DNA from: Campylobacter sp. MG1
GTDB lineage: Bacteria > Campylobacterota > Campylobacteria > Campylobacterales > Campylobacteraceae
Assembly (NCBI RefSeq): GCF_026616895.1
Contig: NZ_JANYME010000003.1
Span: forward strand, 169,826-233,825
Length of the DNA stretch: 64,000 bases
Direction: 5' to 3'
Under the pieces are notes generated by a model, which worked only from the letters and a program-made list of their open reading frames with translations, was not told the origin of the DNA and did not search any database. The translations under genes and the position numbers were made by a program. This document shows positions 33,433 through 43,105 of this stretch, piece by piece. Position 1 is the stretch's first letter; every line of letters begins with the position of its first letter.

Positions 33433-36188
33433 AGAAAGAATATCTAATATTTGCATTTAATTGATAATCAATTCCTAATTTACTTCCTATTGATTTTTCA
33501 AATTCTATATTAGCTCTAATATTTTTACCAAATTCTAAATTGGTTCCTATATTAACAAAATATCTTTTATCTCTTCCATTATTAGCAATATTATCAACTT
33601 TAAAGCAATCATCAGCTACACTAAATATACTTGATTTTCTTAAATCAAACACACCACCAAATCCTGTTCTAATACTTATATTATCATTAATTTTAGCTCC
33701 TGCAAATAAAGCAAATTTACTAGCTATCATAAATTTAGAATCTGATTTTATGAAAACATTGTCATTTGATAAATTTGTAGCTGGAACATAATGACCAATT
33801 AGCTCAAAACTAGGCTCTAAATAATAATCAGTCCCAAATCTTTTACCAATTTCCGCACTTATAATAAATCCAGTTCCACTATCATTTAATTCACCTAATA
33901 CCTCATCTTTAAATTTGTTTTTATAATGATGAATCTTAGCTGTAGTATCCACAAACAAACCATCATTAGATAAAAAGCTTGCATAAACACCAAAACCATA
34001 TTGATTAAGGCTAGAATCAATATTACTCATATAACTATGCCCAATTTCTGCAAGAACTCCAGTATATAAATCTAACCCATTAAAATCAGTTTTTTTATCA
34101 GCACCAAAAATAAATGCATTAGCCTTTATACCAGAATTATTAGCTGTTGCTTTAGCTGTATATGCTCTACTCCAAAAACCTATTGAATTTTCATTATTTC
34201 TTAAATCACCCAAACGCTTATTAAGATTATTGTAATCTAGCACCTGAGAATAATAAATATGATTAACTAAATTTCTAGCTGAATTAATAGCATTATCATT
34301 AACAAACATTACATTTGATGAAATTTTATTTATACTAGCATTACCTAAATCAGAAACTTCTTTTTTAAGCTCTATATTATCTTTTACATCAATATCATTT
34401 TCACTTGCTTTTGTATTATTTGCATCCTTATCAAGTGAATATGTAATTACTCCATTTTCTTCATTAGATACTAAATATTCTTTAGGTAGCATAATAGCAC
34501 TTATTCCTTTATAAGCTACTAAAGAATTAATAAAGCTATCTTTTTTAGCATCGCCATCACCTACTACTAATTTAGCAAGTAATAAATTCTTATCTAATAA
34601 TGATTTATCAAAAGCATTATCCTTTATAACACCAACTAAACCTATAGTATTATTCATACCACTTGTGCTAACGGTTGATTGAATAGCACCATTATATGTC
34701 GCACTTGTTCCACCAAGTATGAATGTAGTGTGTTTTGCATTTAATTTATCTACTTTAAATCCACCTACTATTCTAGAACATTCAGCTCTTAAATTTTTAA
34801 TATTTTTAAGACCACCTGTTAATGTAGAACATTTAACAAATAATTCTTTTTCTCCGTTATCACCATCTATGTTTTGATTAAGTATAGAATAACTTATAGT
34901 TCCAAGTTCTTTTGCTTTAATAGTCCCTTCGCCTACTTTTGTATTTGTCTTATCATCTATTGTGCTAGTTACCCTATTAAAATTAATAGCATTTTTTGCC
35001 TCATACACAATTCCATTTTCTGAATAAATTGTAGAATCACTTAAATTTAAATTATCAGCTAAAGCACCTTTTTTAAATGTAGTATTATTTGCATTTATAT
35101 CTCCTCTATGATTTGTAACACTATCACTAGCTATTACCTTGTCTAATGTAACTGCTCTTTTATCATCATCGGTGTAAGGTTTAGAAGGTTTAGAAGAGCC
35201 ATTAACTAATCTTTCAATTTCAGAATTAATTATATTTACTGCACCCTCACTAGCAATTTGACCTTTTAAATTAGAGTTAAAAATATTTAAATTACCTAAT
35301 GTTGTTATTGAATTTTTAATCCCTCCAGCTATTGCTTTATCTAATGGAATTTGAGTTAAATTTACATTATCTAATACTAATGTTCCTTTACCATTACTTA
35401 AATATCCACCTATATAGGCATTTTCTATATTTGTAATTTCATTAGCTAAAACATTTACATTACCACTAATAGCAAAATTTTTAGCATTATTTAAAGTATT
35501 TGTACGAATATCACCTTTAATGTATAAATTTTCTTTATCTTCTGCATAAAAACTATTAGCATCACTAGATTTTGCATTAAATGTATTATCTTCTCCAAAA
35601 ATAGCTAATTTATTATCATTAATATTACCCTTTATTATACTATTACCATATATTCCAGTACTTCCTGAACTATATAAAGCATAACCTTTATCATTTTTAT
35701 TCTCTATATTTACATCATTAAGATACAAAATACCACCAAGATTTTGAATAGACCTGTCGTTATTTGTAACAATTTTTGAACCTAATAATTCTACACGAGG
35801 TGCTGTTTTTAAATCATTATCCATAAATGTTCTACCAATACTTAAAGCTATTGAATTATTTGTATCAAAAATAGAACCATTATCTTTAAAATAAGATACG
35901 AATATGTTATTATTGTCCTTATGCGTAATAACCTTAACGGTATTTTTAAATGTAAATTTAGCATCATCACTTGATTTTACTTCAGCTGATCCTATAAGCT
36001 GTATCAAAGATTTAATCTCATAATTTTCATTAGCTGTAATAGAACTCTCACCAAGTATAAGAACTGGTTTTGCTTCATCTAATTTTTGATTTTCAAAACC
36101 ACCTGTAGCTACATAAGGAGCTGCACTAAGAGAACTTACTAAACTAAAAAGGGCAATCCCCCCCCCCAATTAATGAATTTTTATTCAT
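33431..36188 (-). CDS. Autotransporter, phase-variable (out of frame here)
   Basis: A large surface protein exported as a type V autotransporter. The C-terminal 270 residues form the beta-barrel (from about FWSRAYTAKATANNSGIKAN to the terminal IRYSF), and the passenger of about 600 residues has beta-helix-like repeats rich in Asn and Thr. The proper start is ATG 36188, which follows AAAAGGAAG and encodes MNKNSLI. A run of ten G then shifts it to a stop after about 14 codons. With 9 or 12 G the frame joins IALFSLVSSLSAAPYVA, a good signal peptide. The gene is thus switched off in this assembly. A TTG at 36169 is in frame but an unlikely start. Confidence 0.85.
36158..36167 (-). repeat. G10 homopolymer (phase-variation tract)
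   Basis: Ten G on the coding strand lie seven codons after the autotransporter start. Slippage by one base down, or two up, restores the frame. Confidence 0.9.
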
Positions 36189-36256
36189 CATCTTCCTTTT
36201 TAAAAAATTTATTTTTAAATTTATAAGTTGTATAGTAAATTTGCAATCTAATGAAA

Positions 36257-36278
36257 GGGGTATATTAATACCCCCCCC
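36257..36278 (-). repeat. G8 tract with hairpin upstream of the autotransporter
   Basis: Eight C (36271–36278; G on the coding strand) overlap a hairpin of GGGGTAT and ATACCCC with loop ATTA. It lies 70–90 bases upstream of the autotransporter start, after the recG stop. It could act as a recG terminator or as a length-variable promoter spacer. Confidence 0.6.
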
Positions 36279-36362
36279 AGTAAGAATAATCCAATGACTA
36301 TAACAAACTGTTTTAAGAATAATTTAAAAATAGGCAAAAATTATATTTAAAAAAAATAAAAT

Positions 36363-38162
36363 TTAATTTAAATTATTAATATAGTTTTTAGCTTTGTTTA
36401 ATATATCAAAATCAGCACTTTCATCAAAATACTTAAAGCTAATTCCGTGCTGAACATCTCCATCTATTAAATCCCCGCTTTTGCGGTTTTCTAAGTCAAT
36501 TTCGGCTATTTTAAATCCATCTAAGGTATTAGCAAATTTAATCAATCTATCACTAAATTCAAACTTACTAAGCAAATAACAATAGCTCTTAACCCCATTT
36601 CTTCCTACTCTTCCACGAAGTTGATGAAGTGTAGATAAGCCGTATCGCTCTGGTGCAACGATTACAATTATGCTTAATCTTGGCAGTGAAATTCCAACTT
36701 CTACGATAGTAGTGCTTAATAATACATTTCCATTTTCAGCAAATTGCAATAATATATTATCCTTTTCTTTATCCTTGCCGTGCGTATAATAAACTTTATC
36801 AAAATTCTTCTCATAAAAGCTAATAACACTCTCAAGTGGTTTATAAGATGAGCTTTTACTCTCTTCTATTAAAGGATAAACTATTATTGCTTGATGGTTT
36901 TGTTTATTTTCGCTTTTTATGTGATTAAATAATTCATTGCTATTTGCTATTGTGATTAGTTTTGTTTCTATTTCTTTTTTAAATGGTAGTTCTTTTATGA
37001 AAGAATAGCTGTAAATATCACTATGAATTAATGCGGTTGTTCTTGGTATTGGTGTAGCTGAAAACTCTATATAATGCGGATTTTCTTTATCATTTGTAGC
37101 TAAATCTTTAAGCTTCATTCTTTGCTTAGCCCCAAATCTTTGTTGCTCATCAACCATAACTAAAGTAGCATCGTCTAAACTAGCCCATAAAAGTGCGTGA
37201 GTGCCTATTACAAAATTTGCTTCTTTTAATTCATCTTGCATTAATTTAGTCTTGCTTGATACAAAATGCAATATCTTTAAAAACCCTGGCAAAAGTCTTT
37301 TAGCTTCATTATAAAGTTGTTGGGCTAAAACACTTGTTGGTGCCATTAAAACCACTTTTTTAGGATAACACATAAGCGCTGCTGCAAAAATCACTAAGCT
37401 TTTTCCACAACCAACATCTCCCATTACTATTCTAATTTTATGATGAATACTTTCAAGGTCATTTTTAATATCATTTATCGCATTTATCTGGTCGTTTGTC
37501 GGCTTAAAAGGTAGAGATTTTAGCCATTTGTTTATATCAAAAGTTTTAATTTTTTTATATAAAGTATCGTTTTTATAAGTTTCGTTAAGTCTTTTTATAT
37601 GATGATAAATCTCAACGAATTTTAAGCATTCGTTTAATTCTTTTGAATTAAGCAATTTCATTGCTTCTTGGCTATTTTCTTTCATAATTAATAGCAATTT
37701 TATATGCTCATCTAATAAATTAAATTCTTTTAAAGCTTCGTAAGTTAAATATTTATTTTTTATCTTACAAATCTCTTTATCACTTACACCTTTTATCAAA
37801 TAATTAGCAGTGATTTCTCCACTATCTTTAATGATTTTTGGATTAATAAATTGCAAAAGCCCTGCAAAATCGCCTAATTTCCCATAAATAATCAGCTCTT
37901 TATTTATAGCAAAAAGTGCATTATGAAAAGGTCTTAGATTAAATATAGTAATAGTGCATTCACACTCCCAATTATATGAATACGCAATTATACTAAGCCT
38001 TTTGCCTGGTAGTTGTTTTTTAGATTTTATTATAACTTTTGTGCAATTTAGCTCGTTTAATACAGGCTCATTATTTAATCTTAAATCATCAAATTTTTTA
38101 GGCATTAAAAGAGCTAATTCAACTATATCTTTACAAGATAATTTTTCTAAATCCTTATTCAT
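36363..38162 (-). CDS. recG: ATP-dependent DNA helicase RecG
   Basis: RecG reverses stalled replication forks and processes Holliday junctions. Motif I is VMGDVGCGKSLV, motif II the DEQQRFG box, motif III FSATPIPRTTAL and motif VI QLRGRVGR. The N-terminal wedge domain (1–200) is shorter than in E. coli, which makes this 599-residue protein compact, as in other Campylobacterota. It overlaps the M16-like gene by 8 bases, in the order mqnC–M16–recG seen at Cj0462–Cj0464. Confidence 0.96.
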   Translation of the reverse strand: MNKDLEKLSCKDIVELALLMPKKFDDLRLNNEPVLNELNCTKVIIKSKKQLPGKRLSIIAYSYNWECECTITIFNLRPFHNALFAINKELIIYGKLGDFAGLLQFINPKIIKDSGEITANYLIKGVSDKEICKIKNKYLTYEALKEFNLLDEHIKLLLIMKENSQEAMKLLNSKELNECLKFVEIYHHIKRLNETYKNDTLYKKIKTFDINKWLKSLPFKPTNDQINAINDIKNDLESIHHKIRIVMGDVGCGKSLVIFAAALMCYPKKVVLMAPTSVLAQQLYNEAKRLLPGFLKILHFVSSKTKLMQDELKEANFVIGTHALLWASLDDATLVMVDEQQRFGAKQRMKLKDLATNDKENPHYIEFSATPIPRTTALIHSDIYSYSFIKELPFKKEIETKLITIANSNELFNHIKSENKQNHQAIIVYPLIEESKSSSYKPLESVISFYEKNFDKVYYTHGKDKEKDNILLQFAENGNVLLSTTIVEVGISLPRLSIIVIVAPERYGLSTLHQLRGRVGRNGVKSYCYLLSKFEFSDRLIKFANTLDGFKIAEIDLENRKSGDLIDGDVQHGISFKYFDESADFDILNKAKNYINNLN

Positions 38163-39285
38163 TATTACCTATTACATAAAAACTAAGCTCGGTAATACTT
38201 TTTTGATTTTTTAAAAAATCATTACAAGTTTTAAGCTCTAAATCTTTAATTATCTTTGTAATTTCTCTTAATTCGCCTTGTTTTAAATCACTAAAACACT
38301 CGCTACTTGCAATGCTATGACGATTTTGAGTGGTTGAGTATTTTAAAATCTCACTACCTACTAAAAAATCTTTAGCCTTTTTAAACTCATCTTCGCTTAT
38401 TCCAAATTCTACTAATCTTTTGAACTCTTCTTGAACTATTTTTATAGCTTCTTTTTTGCTTTCATTTTTTGTTTGTAAATAGCCTGAAATAAGATAATTT
38501 TTCTTAAACGCTACTAAAAACGCAAAAGCCGAATAAGCTAAGCCCCTTTTTACTCTGATTTCTTCGGTAATTCTTGAGCCAAATCCACCGCCTAAAACAT
38601 AAATAGCAAGACTTATAATAGCTCTTTCATAAATGCTTTTAATCTCTACGCTGCTTATAAACCTAACAAAAGCTTGTGATATTTCTTTGCTTTCTTCTTT
38701 ATAAAAACTCTCATTTATTTTTAATTTTTCATAAGAACTTTGCTTATTGTTTAAAAGTTTTTTAACTTTACTAATATCATCTAAATTTGCACTAATTACT
38801 ATCTTATTTGCTTGATTTTTAAGGTTTAAAATATAATTTTTAAATTCTTTTTCATCTAAAGCTTCAAAATCGCCAAATTTATCATTTTTAAAATCATTTT
38901 TAAAATAATTCTCATATAATTTCATCTTTGCTAAATTATCGTAATCTTGAATATGGATTAAAAAATAATTTTTTATTTTGTTTTTGATTAATTCAAAATT
39001 AGTAATTTCGGTATTTAAAAGCATATTATTAAAAGCATTTAAGCAATTATCAAGCTCTTTTTTAAGACAAACTATATCAAATGTAAAATCAAAATAATTA
39101 GCACTAGCACTAATATTAATTGCACTTTGCTCTAATTTTATATAAAACTCATCATCTAAACTCTCATTGTAAAAAAACTCAGCTGCCATAGCATTAGCAT
39201 TATGAAAAATCCTTCCATAATTAGGATAGCTAATACTAATATATACTAAATCATCATTAGTTTTTAAATGCACAAAATTATTCAT
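38155..39285 (-). CDS. M16-family peptidase-like protein, zinc motif missing
   Basis: The 376-residue protein has the two-lobed M16 fold pattern, including the C-terminal R/Y signature region (VLGGGFGSRITEEIRVKRGL followed by AYSAFA). The HxxEH zinc motif expected near residues 30–40 is absent; the corresponding stretch reads FHNANAMAAEFFYNES. It is therefore probably inactive on its own and may be a partner subunit, as in heterodimeric M16 proteases. No signal peptide was seen. It overlaps mqnC and recG by 8 bases each. Confidence 0.82.
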   Translation of the reverse strand: MNNFVHLKTNDDLVYISISYPNYGRIFHNANAMAAEFFYNESLDDEFYIKLEQSAINISASANYFDFTFDIVCLKKELDNCLNAFNNMLLNTEITNFELIKNKIKNYFLIHIQDYDNLAKMKLYENYFKNDFKNDKFGDFEALDEKEFKNYILNLKNQANKIVISANLDDISKVKKLLNNKQSSYEKLKINESFYKEESKEISQAFVRFISSVEIKSIYERAIISLAIYVLGGGFGSRITEEIRVKRGLAYSAFAFLVAFKKNYLISGYLQTKNESKKEAIKIVQEEFKRLVEFGISEDEFKKAKDFLVGSEILKYSTTQNRHSIASSECFSDLKQGELREITKIIKDLELKTCNDFLKNQKSITELSFYVIGNNE

Positions 39286-40432
39286 TGTAGTATTCCAAAA
39301 TATTATATGCTGTATCTCTTTTAGCTGGATTTTCGCCTAAATCACGGATTAATTCTATCATTTGCTGTTCATTCATTCTATATTTTGCACCTGCAGCTGC
39401 AACAACATTTTCTTCCATCATAGTTGAACCTAAGTCATTTGCACCAAATTTTAATGCGAGTTGCCCTACTGCACTTCCTTGAGTAACCCAAGAGCTTTGA
39501 ATGTTTGCAAAATTATCTAAATATATTCTAGAAATTGCTAATAATCTTAAATATCTATTAGAACTTGCATTCATTAAATGTGGATTTTCAGCCTTTAATC
39601 TAGTGTTTTTACCTTGAAAACTCCATAAAATAAATGCTCTAAAGCCACCTGTTATATCTTGAAGATTTCTTAAATAGTCTAAATGCTCAATTATTTCTTC
39701 ATCGCTTTCAACATGCCCAAACATCATAGTTGCACTGCTAAGTAAGCCTAATTCATGAGCTTCTTTATGAATTCTTAACCAAGTAGCAGTATCGCATTTA
39801 CTAGGTGCTACCATATCTCTTACTCTATCGCTTAAAATCTCTGCACCTGCTCCAGGGATAGAAAATAGCCCACAATCGCTCATTCTTTTTAATACTTCTT
39901 TAGTGCTAATTTTGCTAATTTTTGCAATATATTCAATCTCAACTGCACTAAAGCCGTGAATTGTAATACTAGGATAATTTGTGCTTATATATCTTAATAA
40001 ATCTTCATACCAAGTAATATCAAGTTTTGGATGCACTCCACCTTGAAATAATATTTGAGTGCCACCAATTGCTAATAATTCTTCAATCTTTTGTCCGATT
40101 TGCTCGTATGTTAAAATATAACTATCACTATCCTTTGCGTGGCGATAAAAAGCACAGAATTTACAATCAACTAAACAAATATTTGTGTAATTAATATTTC
40201 TATCTACTACAAAAGTAGTAAGTTTAGTTGGATGAAGCTTATTTTTTACCGCATAAGCAATCTGACCTAAAGTAGCTAAATCAGAATTTCTTAATAAATT
40301 AAGCGCTTGTTCTTTAGTAATTCTTGGGACTATTCCTTTTGGTGCATAAGGATTTTCCCAATCTTTATGGATATTAAATGCTGAAGTTTTATAATTTGTA
40401 TTTATTTTTTTACTTAATAATGCTGCGTTCAT
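39278..40432 (-). CDS. mqnC: Dehypoxanthine futalosine cyclase (radical SAM)
   Basis: This enzyme works in the futalosine pathway to menaquinone. The radical SAM cluster motif is NICLVDCKFCAFYR (Cys-x3-Cys-x2-Cys, about residue 88). Other marks are ILFQGGVHPKLDITWYEDLL, GAGAEILSDRVRD and FGHVES. At 384 residues it is normal for MqnC; MqnE is related, but the synteny with the M16-like gene and recG supports MqnC. Its presence agrees with ubiE in a menaquinone-based respiration. Confidence 0.9.
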   Translation of the reverse strand: MNAALLSKKINTNYKTSAFNIHKDWENPYAPKGIVPRITKEQALNLLRNSDLATLGQIAYAVKNKLHPTKLTTFVVDRNINYTNICLVDCKFCAFYRHAKDSDSYILTYEQIGQKIEELLAIGGTQILFQGGVHPKLDITWYEDLLRYISTNYPSITIHGFSAVEIEYIAKISKISTKEVLKRMSDCGLFSIPGAGAEILSDRVRDMVAPSKCDTATWLRIHKEAHELGLLSSATMMFGHVESDEEIIEHLDYLRNLQDITGGFRAFILWSFQGKNTRLKAENPHLMNASSNRYLRLLAISRIYLDNFANIQSSWVTQGSAVGQLALKFGANDLGSTMMEENVVAAAGAKYRMNEQQMIELIRDLGENPAKRDTAYNILEYYNE

Positions 40433-40439
40433 ATTGTTC

Positions 40440-41255
40440 TTACTTTATATAATTTATTAATGAGCCAAGACGCTCTATTCTACATTCAATCTTATCACCA
40501 CTTTTTAAAAATTTAGGCGGATTAAAGCCCATTCCAACACCACTTGGAGTGCCTGTGCTAATGATAGTTCCAGCCTTTAAACAGGTGTAATTTGATAATT
40601 CTTTTAAGATATAAGGAATATCAAAAATAAGCATATTTGTATTAGAACTTTGTCTTAATTCATCATTTACAAAGCATTCTACTTTTAAATTACTTGCGTC
40701 TTTTATACTAAGACCTGTATTAATAAAACTACCAAATGGACAAGAATTAGCTAAACTTTTTCCCATATACCATTGCTTATGTTTGTTTTGAATTGCCCTA
40801 TCGCTAACATCATTTAAAATAGTATATCCTAAAATATAATCATCAAAATCACTTGTATCATCTAATTTATAAGCATCTTTTCTAAGTACAAATGCAAGTT
40901 CACATTCATAATCTAATTTTTCGCCACTAATATCTAAAATATCAAATGGATTAGAAAACTCATTTACTCTTTTTGCAAAATAAACAGCTTCTTCTCTTTT
41001 GCCATCAAACTCAATTCCTTTAAATTTATAGCTTTCTTTTGCATGTTCTAAATAATTTATTCCTAAGCATATTACATCTTGATAAGGAGATTTGATTGGA
41101 GATAATAACTTAACTTCACTAAGCATAAAAGCATCTTCAATCAATTCTAATCTATCAAAATAAGAAGAATAATTTTTAAAATAACCCACCTTATTATTAT
41201 CGCCTAAATTCCCATGATAAACTACATTATCTTTCATAAATCTAATCAATTTCAT
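40440..41255 (-). CDS. Fumarylacetoacetate hydrolase family protein
   Basis: Members of this family cleave or isomerise 2-oxo acids such as acylpyruvates. The metal-binding acidic residues appear in LDYECELAFVLRKD and GYTILNDVSDRAIQ. ICLGINYLEHAKES and the C-terminal GTIISTGTPSGVGMGFNPP are family signatures. At 271 residues it is full length. It ends 1 base before the downstream membrane-protein gene's start region, in a minus-strand run of small genes. The substrate cannot be told from the sequence. Confidence 0.92.
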   Translation of the reverse strand: MKLIRFMKDNVVYHGNLGDNNKVGYFKNYSSYFDRLELIEDAFMLSEVKLLSPIKSPYQDVICLGINYLEHAKESYKFKGIEFDGKREEAVYFAKRVNEFSNPFDILDISGEKLDYECELAFVLRKDAYKLDDTSDFDDYILGYTILNDVSDRAIQNKHKQWYMGKSLANSCPFGSFINTGLSIKDASNLKVECFVNDELRQSSNTNMLIFDIPYILKELSNYTCLKAGTIISTGTPSGVGMGFNPPKFLKSGDKIECRIERLGSLINYIK

Positions 41256-41256
41256 A

Positions 41257-41739
41257 CTAACCCCTTTTTACTAGATTTTCTAAAATATATTGCTCTAATT
41301 TTGTCTTAGGTATGCTAAGTTCATTTGCTTTATTATAAATTTCAACAACAATTGAGTTGTATTTTTCATATTCAAAATGCGATAAATGTATTTGCCACGC
41401 TGCTTTTATTTGTCTAAGACTTGCTATTTTTCTTGTATAAATCTTAAAAATATCAAAACATATAAAAATAGCAGAAGTTACAAATACAGCACTAATTAAA
41501 CTAAAATGAAAGTCAATTTTTTCAAATAAAAAATGAGTAGCAATAGTTAATGGTGTAAGCACGATTAAGCACAATATAAAATATATAAAATAAGTATTAA
41601 AATAATTAAACTTAAAATGTAATTTCGCTGGGTCAATTAGCATTCCTTCATTATAAAGGCTATTTGCTTCTATTAAATCTAAAAATTTTACAGGCTCGTT
41701 TGAGAATTTAAAAAGCTTATTAATTAGTAATTCTTTCAT
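41257..41739 (-). CDS. Small membrane protein, function unknown
   Basis: A protein of about 160 residues with two hydrophobic segments near the middle (FIYFILCLIVLTPLTIATHF and SLISAVFVTSAIFICFDIF) and a soluble C-terminus. I prefer the ATG at 41739, preceded by TAAGGATTGAA and placed one base after the neighbouring stop; an ATG at 41760 would add seven residues. No family was recognised. It is cotranscribed with the next small membrane protein. Confidence 0.65.
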   Translation of the reverse strand: MKELLINKLFKFSNEPVKFLDLIEANSLYNEGMLIDPAKLHFKFNYFNTYFIYFILCLIVLTPLTIATHFLFEKIDFHFSLISAVFVTSAIFICFDIFKIYTRKIASLRQIKAAWQIHLSHFEYEKYNSIVVEIYNKANELSIPKTKLEQYILENLVKRG

Positions 41740-41740
41740 T

Positions 41741-42184
41741 TCAATCCTTAAAAATTTCATTATATTTTAACGCTGCTAAATCAAAAAATTCTTTAGCTTT
41801 TTCATCTCCTAAAGCTTTTTGAACGCACTCTTCAAATTCTGGTAAAAGTTTTAATAATTTATCTTTTAATTCATCACTAGGTAAAGTCTTTATGGTATTT
41901 AAAACAGATACTAAAGCTAAGGCTTTTTCTTTATCACTTTCAGGCATTAAACTTGCGTATTTATTAAATATTTCTTCTAAATTATCGCACAATAATGCAC
42001 ATTTTTCGTTTTCATTATGAATTAGGCTTAAAACTTCTTCTTGAGTAAAATTAGCTGTATTCTTTTCTTCTTTTCTTACAAAATCTCCGTGTTTATCAAG
42101 CTCTAAAAAAACTTTCTTTAAAATCGCTGCAAAAACTACAACTATTATAATTATACCAGCTAAGTAAATTGAAAATTCATTCAT
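41741..42184 (-). CDS. Membrane-anchored hypothetical protein
   Basis: An N-terminal membrane anchor (IYLAGIIIIVVVFAAILKKV) is followed by about 120 mostly helical, acidic residues. No domain was recognised. The 147-residue gene overlaps the rarD-like gene by 8 bases, so translation is coupled. It may form a complex with the adjacent 160-residue membrane protein, judging by position only. Confidence 0.65.
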   Translation of the reverse strand: MNEFSIYLAGIIIIVVVFAAILKKVFLELDKHGDFVRKEEKNTANFTQEEVLSLIHNENEKCALLCDNLEEIFNKYASLMPESDKEKALALVSVLNTIKTLPSDELKDKLLKLLPEFEECVQKALGDEKAKEFFDLAALKYNEIFKD

Positions 42185-43043
42185 TTTTTAACCCTTTTTT
42201 AAAAACATTATCATAAACACTTAAAGCTACTGCTACAAAAATTATAGCAAAAGATAACATTTTATGAAAATTTATACTCTCATTGTATAAAAAAATAGCA
42301 ACTAAAAAAGAAATTATCGGGCAAATATATTGCATATATGAAAGTAATGTTAAGCTTAATTTTTGTGTAGCATAATTGTATCCTAACATAGGTAGCAAGG
42401 TTACAAGCCCACTAAGTGCAAGTAATACTCCTAAATAATCAATATCAAAATGAGCTAAATTCGTTGGGATAGAAAATAAAAATATTAAAGCAAAAGGAGT
42501 GATTAATAATGTTTCTAAGAAAAACCCATAAACGCTACTTACATAAACTTTTTTACGAATAATAGTATAAAAATTAACTAAGAGCGCTAAAGTAATTGAT
42601 AATATAGGTAAAGCTCCTAAAGTAATTACTTCAAATAAACACGCAAAAATCACTAAACTAACACTAATAATTCCTAATTTACTCATATTTTCCTTTAAAA
42701 ATACTTTTGCAAAAATTATCCCAAATAATGGGCTTAAAAAATATCCTAAAGAAGTTTCTAAGATTAAATTCTTATTAACCATATAAATATAAAGACCCCA
42801 ATCTCCACTAATTAAAGCACCACAAATAAAAAGATTAAAAGCCATTTTTAAAGATTTTAATTCTTGTAAAGCTTTTTTAAATTGCCCTATAATTATTAAA
42901 AATATTGCTAAAAATATAACCGACCAAACTATCCTATGCGACATTACTACAAAGGCATCTAATGTATCAAGTTGCTTGTAAAAAATAGGCACTAAACCCC
43001 AAAATACAAAAACAATAAAAGCTACAAAAAATCCATAATTCAT
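42177..43043 (-). CDS. rarD: RarD/EamA-family permease
   Basis: This inner-membrane drug/metabolite transporter superfamily member has about ten hydrophobic segments over 288 residues. The start FVAFIVFVFWGLVPIFYKQL followed by VMSHRIVWSV is typical of RarD proteins, as is GDWGLYIYMVNKNLILETSL followed by GYFLSPL. The substrate is unknown. It is divergent from the DAHP synthase gene. Confidence 0.9.
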   Translation of the reverse strand: MNYGFFVAFIVFVFWGLVPIFYKQLDTLDAFVVMSHRIVWSVIFLAIFLIIIGQFKKALQELKSLKMAFNLFICGALISGDWGLYIYMVNKNLILETSLGYFLSPLFGIIFAKVFLKENMSKLGIISVSLVIFACLFEVITLGALPILSITLALLVNFYTIIRKKVYVSSVYGFFLETLLITPFALIFLFSIPTNLAHFDIDYLGVLLALSGLVTLLPMLGYNYATQKLSLTLLSYMQYICPIISFLVAIFLYNESINFHKMLSFAIIFVAVALSVYDNVFKKGLKNE

Positions 43044-43105
43044 AATATTCCTTGATTAACATAAAATTATATATAATAGTTTAAAAACATTAAAAGGACA
43101 ATATA

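Noticed and set aside
33431..36169. Autotransporter starting with TTG 36169
   Set aside because: TTG lies inside the poly-G context without its own ribosome site; ATG 36188 has a ribosome site and yields a real signal peptide once the tract is in frame.
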